NCBI RefSeq assembly: GCF_902801725.1
Contig: NZ_CADCJB010000018.1
Location: 1-34,091 of the forward strand
Length of the DNA: 34,091 nucleotides
From: an uncultured Methanobrevibacter sp.
GTDB lineage: Archaea; Methanobacteriota; Methanobacteria; Methanobacteriales; Methanobacteriaceae
Direction of reading: 5' to 3'
Shown here in pieces: positions 26,253 through 33,925 of this stretch. A program made the position numbers and the translations under genes. Each line of letters starts with the position of its first letter. Position 1 is the stretch's first letter. The notes beneath the pieces are model-generated. The model was not told the DNA's origin and did no database searches. It saw nothing but the letters and a program-made list of their open reading frames with translations.

Positions 26253-26558
26253 GGCATGTCCAGAAGTGGACTAATCTCAAAAATATAAGTGATCTAAAAA
26301 ATCCAACTCCACCCCGGGATTCTACAAGCATCGAATGTTAATGGTAGAGCTGCTCCCTTCCGGGCCTGACCCGTTCCCATACCGAAGATGACTAATTTTT
26401 ACCCTCCAGTAAAAATCTCACCACCACCAATCCTGCAGGACGAGGTTTCTATGTTGTTTTTTCTAGGCTTACACTCTTTTAAAAAGCCGCCTCCTGAACT
26501 TCAACTGCACCAAAGGGGGTGTGTGCTTACAGAGGACCCCTAACCCTCCAGTCTAGCC
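26253..26558 (-). ncRNA. ffs: Archaeal signal recognition particle RNA (7S RNA)
   Basis: About 306 bases. Helix 8, the SRP54-binding hairpin, is clear: GGGTCAGGCCCGGAAGGGAGCAGC with the GGAA tetraloop (about 26351-26370). Helix 6 is GATTTTTAC...GTAAAAATT capped by GGAG (26394-26417), the SRP19 site. The 5' end (GGCTAGACTGGAGGGTTAG) pairs through helix 1/2 with the 3' end (TTAGTCCACTTCTGGACATGCC). An A6/T6 block (near 26456-26463 and 26293-26303) extends helix 5. The 3' end is set by this pairing and the 5' end by a TATA box 27 bases upstream; allow about 10 bases error at each end. Confidence 0.92.
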
Positions 26559-26580
26559 ACTAATAATATATGATATTAAT

Positions 26581-26590
26581 ATTATATAAA
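26581..26590 (-). promoter_or_regulatory. TATA box of the SRP RNA gene
   Basis: Minus strand TTTATATAAT, centred 27 bases before the inferred first base of the SRP RNA, the spacing expected for an archaeal TATA box to the start site. Confidence 0.75.
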
Positions 26591-26715
26591 TGTTATCAAA
26601 AAACCATTAAAAAATAAAAAAAATCAGTGAAAAAATATTTTCTAGAAAAAAATATATTATAGTAACTAACTAAAAAAGCTTAAAAAATGAATAAAATAAA
26701 TAAAAAAAATGTAAA

Positions 26716-27105
26716 TTAAAATATCTCTTGAATTATATCCCCATCAGAAATAATTCCAACTAATTTACCATCTTCAACCACAGGAAGTTGATTTAATATT
26801 CCTGAAGATGAAACACTATCTTTCATTACCTTAATTACAGTTTCGAGTGTGTCATCAGGAGATATTGTAATCACAGATCTAATCATTATTTCCTCAACAC
26901 TGGTTCCCAATTCATACTTATCCAGAATTAAGTTATGCCCTACATCTGTTGCAGTTATTATTCCGACTAGCTTATCGTCCTCAACAACAGGAAGAGAACT
27001 GATTTTATATTTCATCAACTTTTCAAAGGCATAAACGACATCAATATCTGAAGTAGTTGTAATTACATCAGTAGTCATTATTTCCTTCACTTTCTTGTTT
27101 AACAT
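26716..27105 (-). CDS. CBS domain-pair protein
   Basis: 129 residues from the ATG at 27105 (MLNKKVKEIMTTDV...). It consists of two tandem CBS motifs (about 5-60 and 70-129) and little else, with repeated LPVVEDxKLVGIIxxxDxxxxI signatures, as in stand-alone adenosine-nucleotide sensors. GGAGG before this ATG lies in the end of the upstream gene, so the longer ORF to 27138 is rejected. It follows the 2-phosphoglycerate kinase gene with a one-base gap and may sense adenylate charge for it (inference). Confidence 0.92.
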   Translation of the reverse strand: MLNKKVKEIMTTDVITTTSDIDVVYAFEKLMKYKISSLPVVEDDKLVGIITATDVGHNLILDKYELGTSVEEIMIRSVITISPDDTLETVIKVMKDSVSSSGILNQLPVVEDGKLVGIISDGDIIQEIF

Positions 27106-27106
27106 T

Positions 27107-27997
27107 TTATTTTCCTCCAAATTCTTCGAGAATATCATTTACCATGATATCAATTGTCTTGTTAATATCCACATTATTAATTATACGCGCATCATGAATT
27201 TTTGCTTGCTCAACTAAAAAGTCTTGAGTTTTTCTGATTGTTGGGAAATATTCCATATATCTCTCGAGAGACCTTTTAACCCAAGGTTGTCTGCATCTTG
27301 AGTAAAATCTCTGTTTGTGAGACTCTTCGTCATCAACAGTTAAAGTGAAAATGATTATATTGTTATTTTCAAGTAATTCTGATTTTATAAAACCAGGCAC
27401 TATATGGACACCTTCAATAATTGTACTTATTCCCTCTTTAATTGACCTTTCAATAATCGCTTCAATGCCCACATTGACAACATCAACGTGACTAATGAAT
27501 CCTTCAACAACAGGATCCATTCGAATCGAAGGAGTTCTTATGCTTTCATATGCATCAAAACTGGATTTATGAATAACAGGACTTAATTCTTTAGATATTA
27601 TCTTACGCATGACTTCCCTAATCATATCCGTACTGATAAGGTTTTTTAATCTTAATCTGTTAGCCAATTCAAATGCCATTGAAGAAGTTCCAACACCTGA
27701 TGCTCCACCAATCAGAATGATTAAAGGTTTTTTTGAAGTCCTGAGAGACCTCCAATTACAGTATTTTTTGGCTATATTAGGGTCAATATTTTCAAGATGA
27801 TTCAAAACAACATTCGCCAAATCGTAACTGTTAATTTCAGTAATATTATTCTTTATCAATTCTGCTTCAATGCCGCTAGCAATCTCATGCGCTCTTTCAG
27901 TCCCTAAATCCGCAACATTAAGAGAACGAGACAGAATTCCTTTTGAAAATGGTTCTTTATACTGTTTACCATCAACGTTTCCAATAACCCAAATCAT
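27107..27997 (-). CDS. pgk2: 2-phosphoglycerate kinase
   Basis: 296 residues. It phosphorylates 2-phosphoglycerate to 2,3-diphosphoglycerate, the precursor of the methanogen solute cyclic 2,3-diphosphoglycerate. An N-terminal ATP-cone (about 1-90, with KEPFSKGILSRSL) precedes the kinase domain, whose P-loop is GGASGVGTSS (97-106), with Thr in place of the usual lysine, a form I recall for this family. The TDMIREVMRKII segment (about 123-134) and IIEGVHIVPG are also typical. A CBS protein is coupled downstream. The family name is firm; whether this strain makes cyclic 2,3-diphosphoglycerate cannot be told here. Confidence 0.9.
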   Translation of the reverse strand: MIWVIGNVDGKQYKEPFSKGILSRSLNVADLGTERAHEIASGIEAELIKNNITEINSYDLANVVLNHLENIDPNIAKKYCNWRSLRTSKKPLIILIGGASGVGTSSMAFELANRLRLKNLISTDMIREVMRKIISKELSPVIHKSSFDAYESIRTPSIRMDPVVEGFISHVDVVNVGIEAIIERSIKEGISTIIEGVHIVPGFIKSELLENNNIIIFTLTVDDEESHKQRFYSRCRQPWVKRSLERYMEYFPTIRKTQDFLVEQAKIHDARIINNVDINKTIDIMVNDILEEFGGK

Positions 27998-28104
27998 AAT
28001 ATCACATATAGAAATCTGATTTAATATTTTGAATTATTGTTAAATAAAATTTGTTATTTGATTCTCAAAATATAAAAAAAATAGAAGAAAATGAATAAGA
28101 AAAA

Positions 28105-28794
28105 TTATTCATCTAAAGATATAAGGCTCAAATCATAATTGGAACCGTCTTTAATATCTATTAAAATAGCCCCATTATCTTTAAGCATTCCTGGATTTGC
28201 TACATCGGTAACTGTACCAATTTTACTAATTGATTTAGCTTCATGAATATGTCCGCAAAGATTTATTTCAGGCTCAAATTCATGAATTGATTTTTGAATT
28301 CCGGAACTTCCCACATGTTCACCGTTTTCAACCCTGTCAGCTTCAGTATTGAAAGGCGGTGCATGAGTAACTAGGATTCTTACTTTAGGAATATCAGAAT
28401 TGTAAACATAATCATAGTTAGCCAATAAATCATAAACTGCAGCATATATCTTATCGTCATCCATTTCTCCAGGAGTATCAAATGGAGTAGGATTGGATCC
28501 GCCAAATCCGAATAATATAGCATCCCCATAAGCAATAATATTATTATGAAGACAGAAAGATACCTCATTAATAGCATTGCAAATGCCGGTAGGGTCACAA
28601 TTACCCGGAATAGCTATTACATCAACACCACAGTCAGCAACTTTATTTATAAATGTTGAAACAAAGTCTAAAGGACCGAAATCAGTAATATCCCCTAAAA
28701 TTAAAACCAAATCAATATCATTATTATTCAAATAAGTGTATAAATTTTCGTTTTCTTCACCATGAACATCACTAATTGCTAAAATTTTAGTCAT
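28105..28794 (-). CDS. Calcineurin-like metallophosphoesterase
   Basis: 229 residues with the five metal-binding blocks of the family: D9-V-H11 (ISDVHGE), G-D35 (LILGDITD), G-N65-C-D67 (IPGNCDP), TH (LVTHAPPFN) and GHIHE near residue 187. It is a soluble archaeal phosphoesterase with unknown natural substrate. It is the last gene of an operon with the two small unknown genes upstream (11-base gap). Confidence 0.92.
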   Translation of the reverse strand: MTKILAISDVHGEENENLYTYLNNNDIDLVLILGDITDFGPLDFVSTFINKVADCGVDVIAIPGNCDPTGICNAINEVSFCLHNNIIAYGDAILFGFGGSNPTPFDTPGEMDDDKIYAAVYDLLANYDYVYNSDIPKVRILVTHAPPFNTEADRVENGEHVGSSGIQKSIHEFEPEINLCGHIHEAKSISKIGTVTDVANPGMLKDNGAILIDIKDGSNYDLSLISLDE

Positions 28795-28804
28795 ATAATC
28801 ACCT

Positions 28805-29332
28805 CTATTCTTCTAAAAAGAATGATCCCATTTCTTTTAATCCCATTTGCAGGTCAGATTTATCACCATGCAATTGTACAGTTACATCATCATCAAATTC
28901 AATGATAAGACCATTCCACTCTGCAATTTCTTGAACTCTTTCTTCAGCCAATGGAACTTTTAAATTAATTCTACCTGTTGTCAATCCTGGAGGAGTATTT
29001 ACAAGAAATCTTGATCTTGATTTTGCAAATTCGAACACTTCCTCTCCTCTCATGACCTGCTTTAATAAATCAAGCCAATGATCGACATATTCGTCTCCTT
29101 CTTCCTCTGCAATAGTTAAAAGAGTTCCTTGAATATTATTTAAAGACATTTCAGCTTTTGCCAAACCATTGATCAATTCAGGATGGGAAGGGTCTCTTTT
29201 ATATGAACTAATTGAAGACCTAATCAATCCCATTTCAGGGTTAATCCCCTCAGGAATATCATATCCTTTCTTGTTCAAATCAGTAAGGAGATGATGTAGA
29301 ACCAACCAATTTTGTTCAGAGGGTAAGCTCAT
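28805..29332 (-). CDS. Conserved archaeal protein (DUF2096-like)
   Basis: 175 residues, soluble, no signal peptide. The N-terminal half is helical (SEQNWLVLHHLLTDLNKKGYDIP, MGLIRSSISSYKRD) and the C-terminal half strand-rich (GLTTGRINLKVPLAEERVQEIAEWNG, then DDDVTVQLHG). I recall this as a methanogen family named DUF2096, without tested function; the name needs confirmation. Its ATG overlaps the stop of the upstream DUF749-like gene by four bases, so they are coupled. Confidence 0.82.
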   Translation of the reverse strand: MSLPSEQNWLVLHHLLTDLNKKGYDIPEGINPEMGLIRSSISSYKRDPSHPELINGLAKAEMSLNNIQGTLLTIAEEEGDEYVDHWLDLLKQVMRGEEVFEFAKSRSRFLVNTPPGLTTGRINLKVPLAEERVQEIAEWNGLIIEFDDDVTVQLHGDKSDLQMGLKEMGSFFLEE

Positions 29333-29595
29333 AAATGTCCACCTATAATTTTTAAAGTAGTATGGTTAATTTTAGCATCAGCATCTTGTAGTTCTTGTTC
29401 AATCTCACTAATATTTTGATAAGAATCTAAAAATAATACATGATGAGTTGAAGTACCGGCAATGTTTAAAATTGCGATTTCATCGCTTTGCTTTAATTCT
29501 CTTTTTTCAATAGTTGCTTTGAATTGTACATAAGGCTCATATTCTTCTGGAAGGTCAGAATATTTGAATATGCCATCCAATGTTGCTAAAAACAT
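29329..29595 (-). CDS. Conserved archaeal protein (DUF749-like)
   Basis: 88 residues, soluble. MFLATLDGIFKYSDLPEEYEPYVQFKATIE with GTSTHHVLFLDSYQN and the closing KIIGGHL agrees with a small methanogen family that I recall as DUF749. Function unknown. It is first in a three-gene operon (DUF749-like, DUF2096-like, metallophosphoesterase), with ATGA-type overlap to the second gene. A good ribosome-binding site (AGAGGTGTAATTATG) supports the start. Confidence 0.83.
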   Translation of the reverse strand: MFLATLDGIFKYSDLPEEYEPYVQFKATIEKRELKQSDEIAILNIAGTSTHHVLFLDSYQNISEIEQELQDADAKINHTTLKIIGGHL

Positions 29596-29696
29596 AATTA
29601 CACCTCTAATATATTTTAATTAATTTTATCTTGATAATCCTATATAAATATAATCACTAATTATTCGTATGGATACAAACAAAAAAAATAATTCAT

Positions 29697-29722
29697 AAAA
29701 AAAAGGTTATCCAAAGATAACC
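29697..29722 (-). terminator. Hairpin and T-run terminator downstream of hdrB
   Basis: On the minus strand GGTTATC-TTTG-GATAACC (arms 29716-29722 and 29705-29711) is followed directly by eight T (29704-29697). It looks like a bacterial intrinsic terminator; a T-run alone usually suffices in archaea. Confidence 0.7.
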
Positions 29723-29765
29723 GATACCCGAATTGTGTTTTCAATGCCTAAAAATAAAAAAATTA

Positions 29766-29783
29766 AAAGGATAAAAATCCTTT
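29766..29783 (-). terminator. First hairpin just after the hdrB stop
   Basis: On the minus strand AAAGGAT-TTTT-ATCCTTT begins five bases after the hdrB stop codon and is followed by a T-rich stretch. Together with the hairpin at 29705-29722 it makes a tandem 3' end for the hdrCB transcript. Confidence 0.5.
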
Positions 29784-29787
29784 AAAT

Positions 29788-30684
29788 TTATTTAGCGTTT
29801 TCACCTAATGCTTTTGCAAGAGCAGGAGTTGCATCAATTCTTTGAGCATCAAATGTTAACTCTTCTGGGGATAAGCCCATAGCTAATCCGTATAATTGAG
29901 CTAAGTGGAATACAGGAAGTGCAAAGTCAGTTCCGTATTTTTCATTAACTTCAACTTGTCCTTGGTCAAATTGTAAGTGACAGAATGGACATACGTTAAC
30001 AATTGCATCTACTCCAGCTTCGGTCATGTGATCAAGTTTTTCTTTGGTGAAACTAGTAGTTACATCAAGGTCTCTGGATCTTAAACCTCCACCTGCACCA
30101 CAGCACATCATTTTGTCTTTGTAATCTACAGATTTAGCACCGGTAATTTCAACGAGGTCATCTAAGATAGATGGGTTTTCTGCGTTGTCTTCGATACCGA
30201 TTTCATCAGTAGGTTTTAAGAAGTGGCAGCCGTAGTGTACTGCAACATTTAAGTCTAAAGGTTTTTCAATTAATGAAGCTAATTTTTCAAATCCTACATC
30301 GTCTCTTAAGATTTGAGCAAAGTGTTTTACGTTGGTAGTTCCTTTGAATTCTCTTCCAACTTCTGCTAAGTTAGCGTTGATTTTTGCTTTTTTGTCTTCA
30401 TCTTCTTTTAACATGTGGTTACATTCGAATAATGAACCGAAACATCCGTTACATTCGGTCATGATGTCAGCACCCATGTCTTCAGCAATAGTTAAGTTAC
30501 GAGCTGCAATGGTAGCCCAGGTTTCTTCATCAAAAGAACCAAATACACCAGGAGCAGGACAACAAGATGCTCCTTCCATATCTTTTAATTCAATATCTAA
30601 AGCTTCAAATAATTTTCTGGTAGCTTTTTCAACACCAGGATAACGGTTGTTCATGATACAACCTAAGAAGTATGCAATTTCCAT
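29788..30684 (-). CDS. hdrB: CoB--CoM heterodisulfide reductase subunit B
   Basis: 298 residues, the catalytic subunit that reduces CoM-S-S-CoB, in the soluble HdrABC complex with MvhADG hydrogenase. Two CCG motifs hold the noncubane [4Fe-4S] clusters: C9-x31-C41-C42-x35-C78-xx-C81 and C153-x40-C194-C195-x36-C232-xx-C235. All cysteines are present and length is normal. TAGGAGAG precedes the ATG. It lies 21 bases after hdrC in one transcript that ends with tandem hairpins. HdrA is not in this window. Confidence 0.97.
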   Translation of the reverse strand: MEIAYFLGCIMNNRYPGVEKATRKLFEALDIELKDMEGASCCPAPGVFGSFDEETWATIAARNLTIAEDMGADIMTECNGCFGSLFECNHMLKEDEDKKAKINANLAEVGREFKGTTNVKHFAQILRDDVGFEKLASLIEKPLDLNVAVHYGCHFLKPTDEIGIEDNAENPSILDDLVEITGAKSVDYKDKMMCCGAGGGLRSRDLDVTTSFTKEKLDHMTEAGVDAIVNVCPFCHLQFDQGQVEVNEKYGTDFALPVFHLAQLYGLAMGLSPEELTFDAQRIDATPALAKALGENAK

Positions 30685-30705
30685 ATTATAACTCTCCTAA
30701 TAAAT

Positions 30706-31665
30706 TTATTCTTTTAATCCACCGGTTGATTCATCGTAACCGATTAATTCGTCAAATCCAGTAAGTTTACAAATTTTTTGTACTTCTTCTAATGCTTCAG
30801 GATAAGCGTGAGTGGTTGGTGGAATTTCAGCAAGACCGATTTTAGCTCTTAAAGCTTTTGTAGCATCGTTGATTGGTACACCGTGACCGGTATTCATTAC
30901 AAATACACCAGTCATTTTGTGAGGTTTTGCCATGTAACCAGCGTGAGCTGCAATGTTACGTGCTTTTTTGATAATTTCCACAATTTTAACACTTCTGAGA
31001 CATCTTTCTTGGCAAGTGTAACAGGTAGTACACATCCATAAAGCGTCATCAGCAATAACTTCTTCTTTTAATCCTAATAAACATTTTCTGACAATTTGTC
31101 TTACTTTGTATGGAGTCCTTCTTCCAGATGGACAACTTCCACTACAAGTACCACATTGGAAACAGTGTTTAACAGTTTCGATTCCAGCATCGATGAACTC
31201 AGCAGTGAAATCTGGGTCACGATTACTATCATTTAATAATTCTTTATCAGTTAATAAAGTCATATTATCTCCTTTTGTATCTTTGTTTGATTTTTCTTCA
31301 ACTTTTTGTTTAACATCCTCTTCAATAATCTCAATAGTCTCTTTGACTTTTTCTTTGATTTCATGAAGTTTTTCAACTTTTTCCTCTAAAGGATTTTCCT
31401 TTATTTCGGGAAGTTCCTCAACAACTTCTTCGTCTTCAGTTTCGATGTCACTCAAAGTTAAATCTTTTTTATCATCTTTTGGTTCTTCTTTTACTGTATT
31501 TTCTCTAGGAACAGTAGTTTTAGTACCAGAGACGACATCATCATTTACAACTTTTGAAGATGTAACTTCGACATCATCAGATGTGTTTGAAACATCAGTC
31601 TTGATGTCTTCTACATTTTTATTTTCTCCTTTAAATAGAGTTTTAAGACGATTTATAATAGACAT
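30706..31665 (-). CDS. hdrC: CoB--CoM heterodisulfide reductase subunit C with 134-residue N-terminal extension
   Basis: 319 residues from the ATG at 31665. The last 185 residues are a complete HdrC starting MTLLTDKELL, the length of ordinary methanogen HdrC. It carries electrons from HdrA to HdrB through two [4Fe-4S] clusters: CFQCGTCSGSCP (C34, C37, C40, C44 of this part) and CTTCYTCQERCL (C78, C81, C84, C88), where the usual Pro after the last cysteine is Leu. The 134 residues before it are unusual: an amphipathic start (MSIINRLKTLFKGE), a Ser/Thr/Asp-rich stretch and a Glu/Lys-rich coiled coil. They have their own ribosome-binding site (GAGGTG, 31674-31679) and TATA box (about 31737). The canonical ATG at 31263 also has a perfect site, so both forms may be made. 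Confidence 0.9.
   Translation of the reverse strand: MSIINRLKTLFKGENKNVEDIKTDVSNTSDDVEVTSSKVVNDDVVSGTKTTVPRENTVKEEPKDDKKDLTLSDIETEDEEVVEELPEIKENPLEEKVEKLHEIKEKVKETIEIIEEDVKQKVEEKSNKDTKGDNMTLLTDKELLNDSNRDPDFTAEFIDAGIETVKHCFQCGTCSGSCPSGRRTPYKVRQIVRKCLLGLKEEVIADDALWMCTTCYTCQERCLRSVKIVEIIKKARNIAAHAGYMAKPHKMTGVFVMNTGHGVPINDATKALRAKIGLAEIPPTTHAYPEALEEVQKICKLTGFDELIGYDESTGGLKE
31269..31276 (-). promoter_or_regulatory. Internal ribosome-binding site for canonical-length HdrC
   Basis: Minus strand AAAAGGAG, then five bases and the in-frame ATG at 31263 that starts the family-length HdrC (MTLL...). It lies inside the longer ORF and is among the strongest such sites in the window. Confidence 0.75.
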
Positions 31666-31731
31666 TGAAAACACACCTCGGATAATCATTGGATAATTTC
31701 CTCAAATCCTTACTAATATTCTTTAAAGAAA

Positions 31732-31742
31732 CATATATAAAG
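31732..31742 (-). promoter_or_regulatory. TATA box of the hdrCB operon
   Basis: Minus strand CTTTATATATG, about 72 bases before the ATG of the extended hdrC. The expected start would leave a leader of roughly 46 bases that contains GAGGTG. Confidence 0.6.
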
Positions 31743-31762
31743 GTTACTAAAATTTTTGCTAA

Positions 31763-31781
31763 TGTAATCCAAAAGATTACA
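31763..31781. promoter_or_regulatory. Palindrome between divergent promoters of hdrCB and the ArcS-like gene
   Basis: TGTAATC (31763-31769), CAAAA, GATTACA (31775-31781): a perfect 7-bp inverted repeat. It lies between the hdrC TATA box and a TATA-like TTTTATAAACC on the plus strand (about 31794-31804). The position suits an operator for one or both genes; no regulator is identified. Confidence 0.45.
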
Positions 31782-31849
31782 CCCTATAAAAAATTTTTAT
31801 AAACCTAAAAAAAGAAAAAGTATACTATAACTAAAAAGGAACGACGCAA

Positions 31850-32593
31850 ATGATAAAAAAATTCGAAATCAAATCACATGACGGACCTGGAAGAATTGGA
31901 AAAATCGATGAAAAACTGACTCCAAAAATATTCTATAGAAGCGATTTAAAAATCGCACCGAATGAAGGATCAGCATACAATATTGACCGAGAAATTGCAG
32001 AGTTCAATGTAAATGAAACTTTAAGATTGGCTGAAGAGAACGTGGATGATGCAGACATTGCAGTAATTCAGGGTTCCAAATACATTGATTTGAGAATTGA
32101 ATGCATGAAAAGCCTGGAGGAAATTGGTTACAACGGATTTATTATTGCCAATGGAGATGCACTCCTAACAAATCCAAAAGAATTGGTTGAATTAGTCGTT
32201 TCACTTAAAAAAGAAGCACAAAAAACAAGTTATTTTATTTTTTCATTTGCAGAACTTTCATTCATGCCTATTTTAACATATATGGGAATCGATGGCTTTT
32301 TAGCTGATTCAACAAATTACTACAGTCATTTGAATGTTTTGCAAACACCAACAAAATCATACGATTTGAATACATATCCGATTTATGAAAATGTTTCTCA
32401 AAAACAGCTGGAGAAAATGAACATTGAGAATATGGAATTTGTGATAAAAGAAATCCATGCTCATATGAAAAATAATTCCCTGAGAAATCTGGTTGAAGAG
32501 AGATCAGGAACAACACCTCAAAACATTTCAACCCTAAAGATACTCGACAGGACACAAATGGACTATCTGCTTGAATACACTCAATTATTTTAA
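31850..32593 (+). CDS. ArcS-like tRNA-guanine transglycosylase-fold protein, N-terminal part only
   Basis: 247 residues resembling the N-terminal TGT-like domain of archaeosine synthase ArcS (TgtA2). It opens with FEIKSHDGPGRIGKI...LTPKIF and ends with NNSLRNLVEERSGTTPQNISTLKILD, as in ArcS at the end of that domain. The second half of ArcS, with the PC-x3-KPY-x2-S-x2-H motif required for activity and a PUA domain, is absent; the stop is followed by an unrelated opposing gene. It may be half of a split ArcS, an inactive paralogue, or a distinct enzyme. A ribosome-binding site (AAAGGA) lies about ten bases before the ATG. Its end overlaps the opposing PsbP-like gene by nine bases. Confidence 0.72.
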   Translation: MIKKFEIKSHDGPGRIGKIDEKLTPKIFYRSDLKIAPNEGSAYNIDREIAEFNVNETLRLAEENVDDADIAVIQGSKYIDLRIECMKSLEEIGYNGFIIANGDALLTNPKELVELVVSLKKEAQKTSYFIFSFAELSFMPILTYMGIDGFLADSTNYYSHLNVLQTPTKSYDLNTYPIYENVSQKQLEKMNIENMEFVIKEIHAHMKNNSLRNLVEERSGTTPQNISTLKILDRTQMDYLLEYTQLF

Positions 32594-33007
32594 AATTTCA
32601 AAGGATTCGATAATATTTTTGAACTGCCTTTCGGATTCGCCTGAAACATCCAATGTCCTCAATTCGAAAATATAGATATCCCCATTCTCTATGAATACGT
32701 AAGTATGGATATCGAAATTGATTTCAGGAGTATCCATATTTGCATGCAATTTAATCGCATTCTTTTTGCTGATTTCAACAAAATCAGAAGCGATGATTAC
32801 ACCGCCATCATCTGAAATCGCATCCTCCATGAATATCTTATAGTCATCCAGATTGGTTGCAGTCGGAAACATCACAGCATTAATCAGATTATCAGAACCT
32901 TTGGACAATGTTGCAATACAATCAGGATTGGACAGGATATCTGCTTTTTCAACTTCCCATTCATCAGGATATTCAAAAGTGATTCTTCCAGTATTGAATG
33001 TCCTCAT
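32585..33007 (-). CDS. PsbP/MOG1-fold-like small protein, unknown function
   Basis: 140 residues. The start FNTGRITFEYPDEWEVEKA, the central VMFPTATNLDDY and the closing IFELRTLDVSGESERQFKNIIESFEI follow the pattern of PsbP-related archaeal proteins (a single alpha/beta domain that opens with a strand carrying YPxxW). No signal peptide, so cytoplasmic. GAGGAATGACCT before the ATG overlaps the end of the upstream coiled-coil gene (3-base gap), so they form one transcript. Function unknown. Confidence 0.8.
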   Translation of the reverse strand: MRTFNTGRITFEYPDEWEVEKADILSNPDCIATLSKGSDNLINAVMFPTATNLDDYKIFMEDAISDDGGVIIASDFVEISKKNAIKLHANMDTPEINFDIHTYVFIENGDIYIFELRTLDVSGESERQFKNIIESFEILK

Positions 33008-33010
33008 AGG

Positions 33011-33925
33011 TCATTCCTCTTTTTTAGATGTTACTTCAATAGTTTCAGGAGATTCCTCGATAGTGTCAATATATTTGGAGAAAGGTTCTGGAAGTTTTGG
33101 CATTACTTCTTTTAAGATTTCAGCTGCATCAAGCTCCAATGCCTGGCCTGAAAGTAACTGATTAACATCAAAGTCAAATTCAAACGGTTTTAGTAAATCC
33201 TCAGTAGGCACTCTCAGATTTATCTTGTTTTTGTTTAATATCATTTTAAGAGTGCTGGTATTTCTTATCTGCTCGTTCATGTCTTCAACAGTAGAATTAA
33301 TATCATATGCAATAGCCTTGTTCTTCTCATTGACATCTTGTTTTGATTTTTCAATTGATTTTTCCAAATCCTTGACTAAAAGCGCATTTCTCCTATTGAT
33401 ATTATCACGAGCCTCGTCAATAACCACATTAATTGCATTGAGAATAGATTTATTGAGCTCCACATTATATGCCAAAATCATTTTATTCTTATAGTCAAGC
33501 TCTTTAAAAATAGCCACCCTTTCATCATCTATTCTGGTAATTTTCTTATTCAACTCATGAATCTCATCTTTAGCCTTTATGAGTTCTTCCTTATCTGTCA
33601 GCTGTTCTTTTAAAGAATCGACATCATCAAAAAAGGAACCTTTAAGTGTTTGAAGTTGATCCTGAAGATTGGCGATTTCATCATCCTTTTCCTGTATAAT
33701 CTGATTAAATTCTTCAAGTTTTTCATCAGAAAACTGATTGTTCACCATATTTTCATATTCATCTCTTGCAAGAACCTTCACAAGTTCATTGTCTTCAAAA
33801 GGGTCTTCCTTCTTAAGGCTGACCTGTTTTTGCTTGGACTCTTTTTCAACTGTATTGCCATCTTTATCCTTACTATTATACTTTTTAGTATAAACTCTGA
33901 CAGTTCTAAATTCATCACTTTCCAT
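33011..33925 (-). CDS. Coiled-coil protein of unknown function
   Basis: 304 residues from the ATG at 33925 (MESDEFRTVRVYTKK...). The longer ORF to 33937 runs into the GGTGTC ribosome-binding region. A basic N-terminus (about 1-40), a long coiled coil (about 65-230, with regular heptads such as IIQEKDDEIANLQDQLQTLK) and an acidic C-terminus (LRVPTEDLLKPFEF..., about 235-304) make an elongated cytoplasmic protein without membrane segment. Not recognised as a named family. Co-transcribed with the PsbP-like gene. Confidence 0.8.
   Translation of the reverse strand: MESDEFRTVRVYTKKYNSKDKDGNTVEKESKQKQVSLKKEDPFEDNELVKVLARDEYENMVNNQFSDEKLEEFNQIIQEKDDEIANLQDQLQTLKGSFFDDVDSLKEQLTDKEELIKAKDEIHELNKKITRIDDERVAIFKELDYKNKMILAYNVELNKSILNAINVVIDEARDNINRRNALLVKDLEKSIEKSKQDVNEKNKAIAYDINSTVEDMNEQIRNTSTLKMILNKNKINLRVPTEDLLKPFEFDFDVNQLLSGQALELDAAEILKEVMPKLPEPFSKYIDTIEESPETIEVTSKKEE

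Noticed and set aside
30332-30643. 103-residue plus-strand ORF opposite hdrB, and similar ORFs opposite other genes
   Set aside because: These mirror the codon pattern of strongly conserved genes on the other strand and have no ribosome-binding site.
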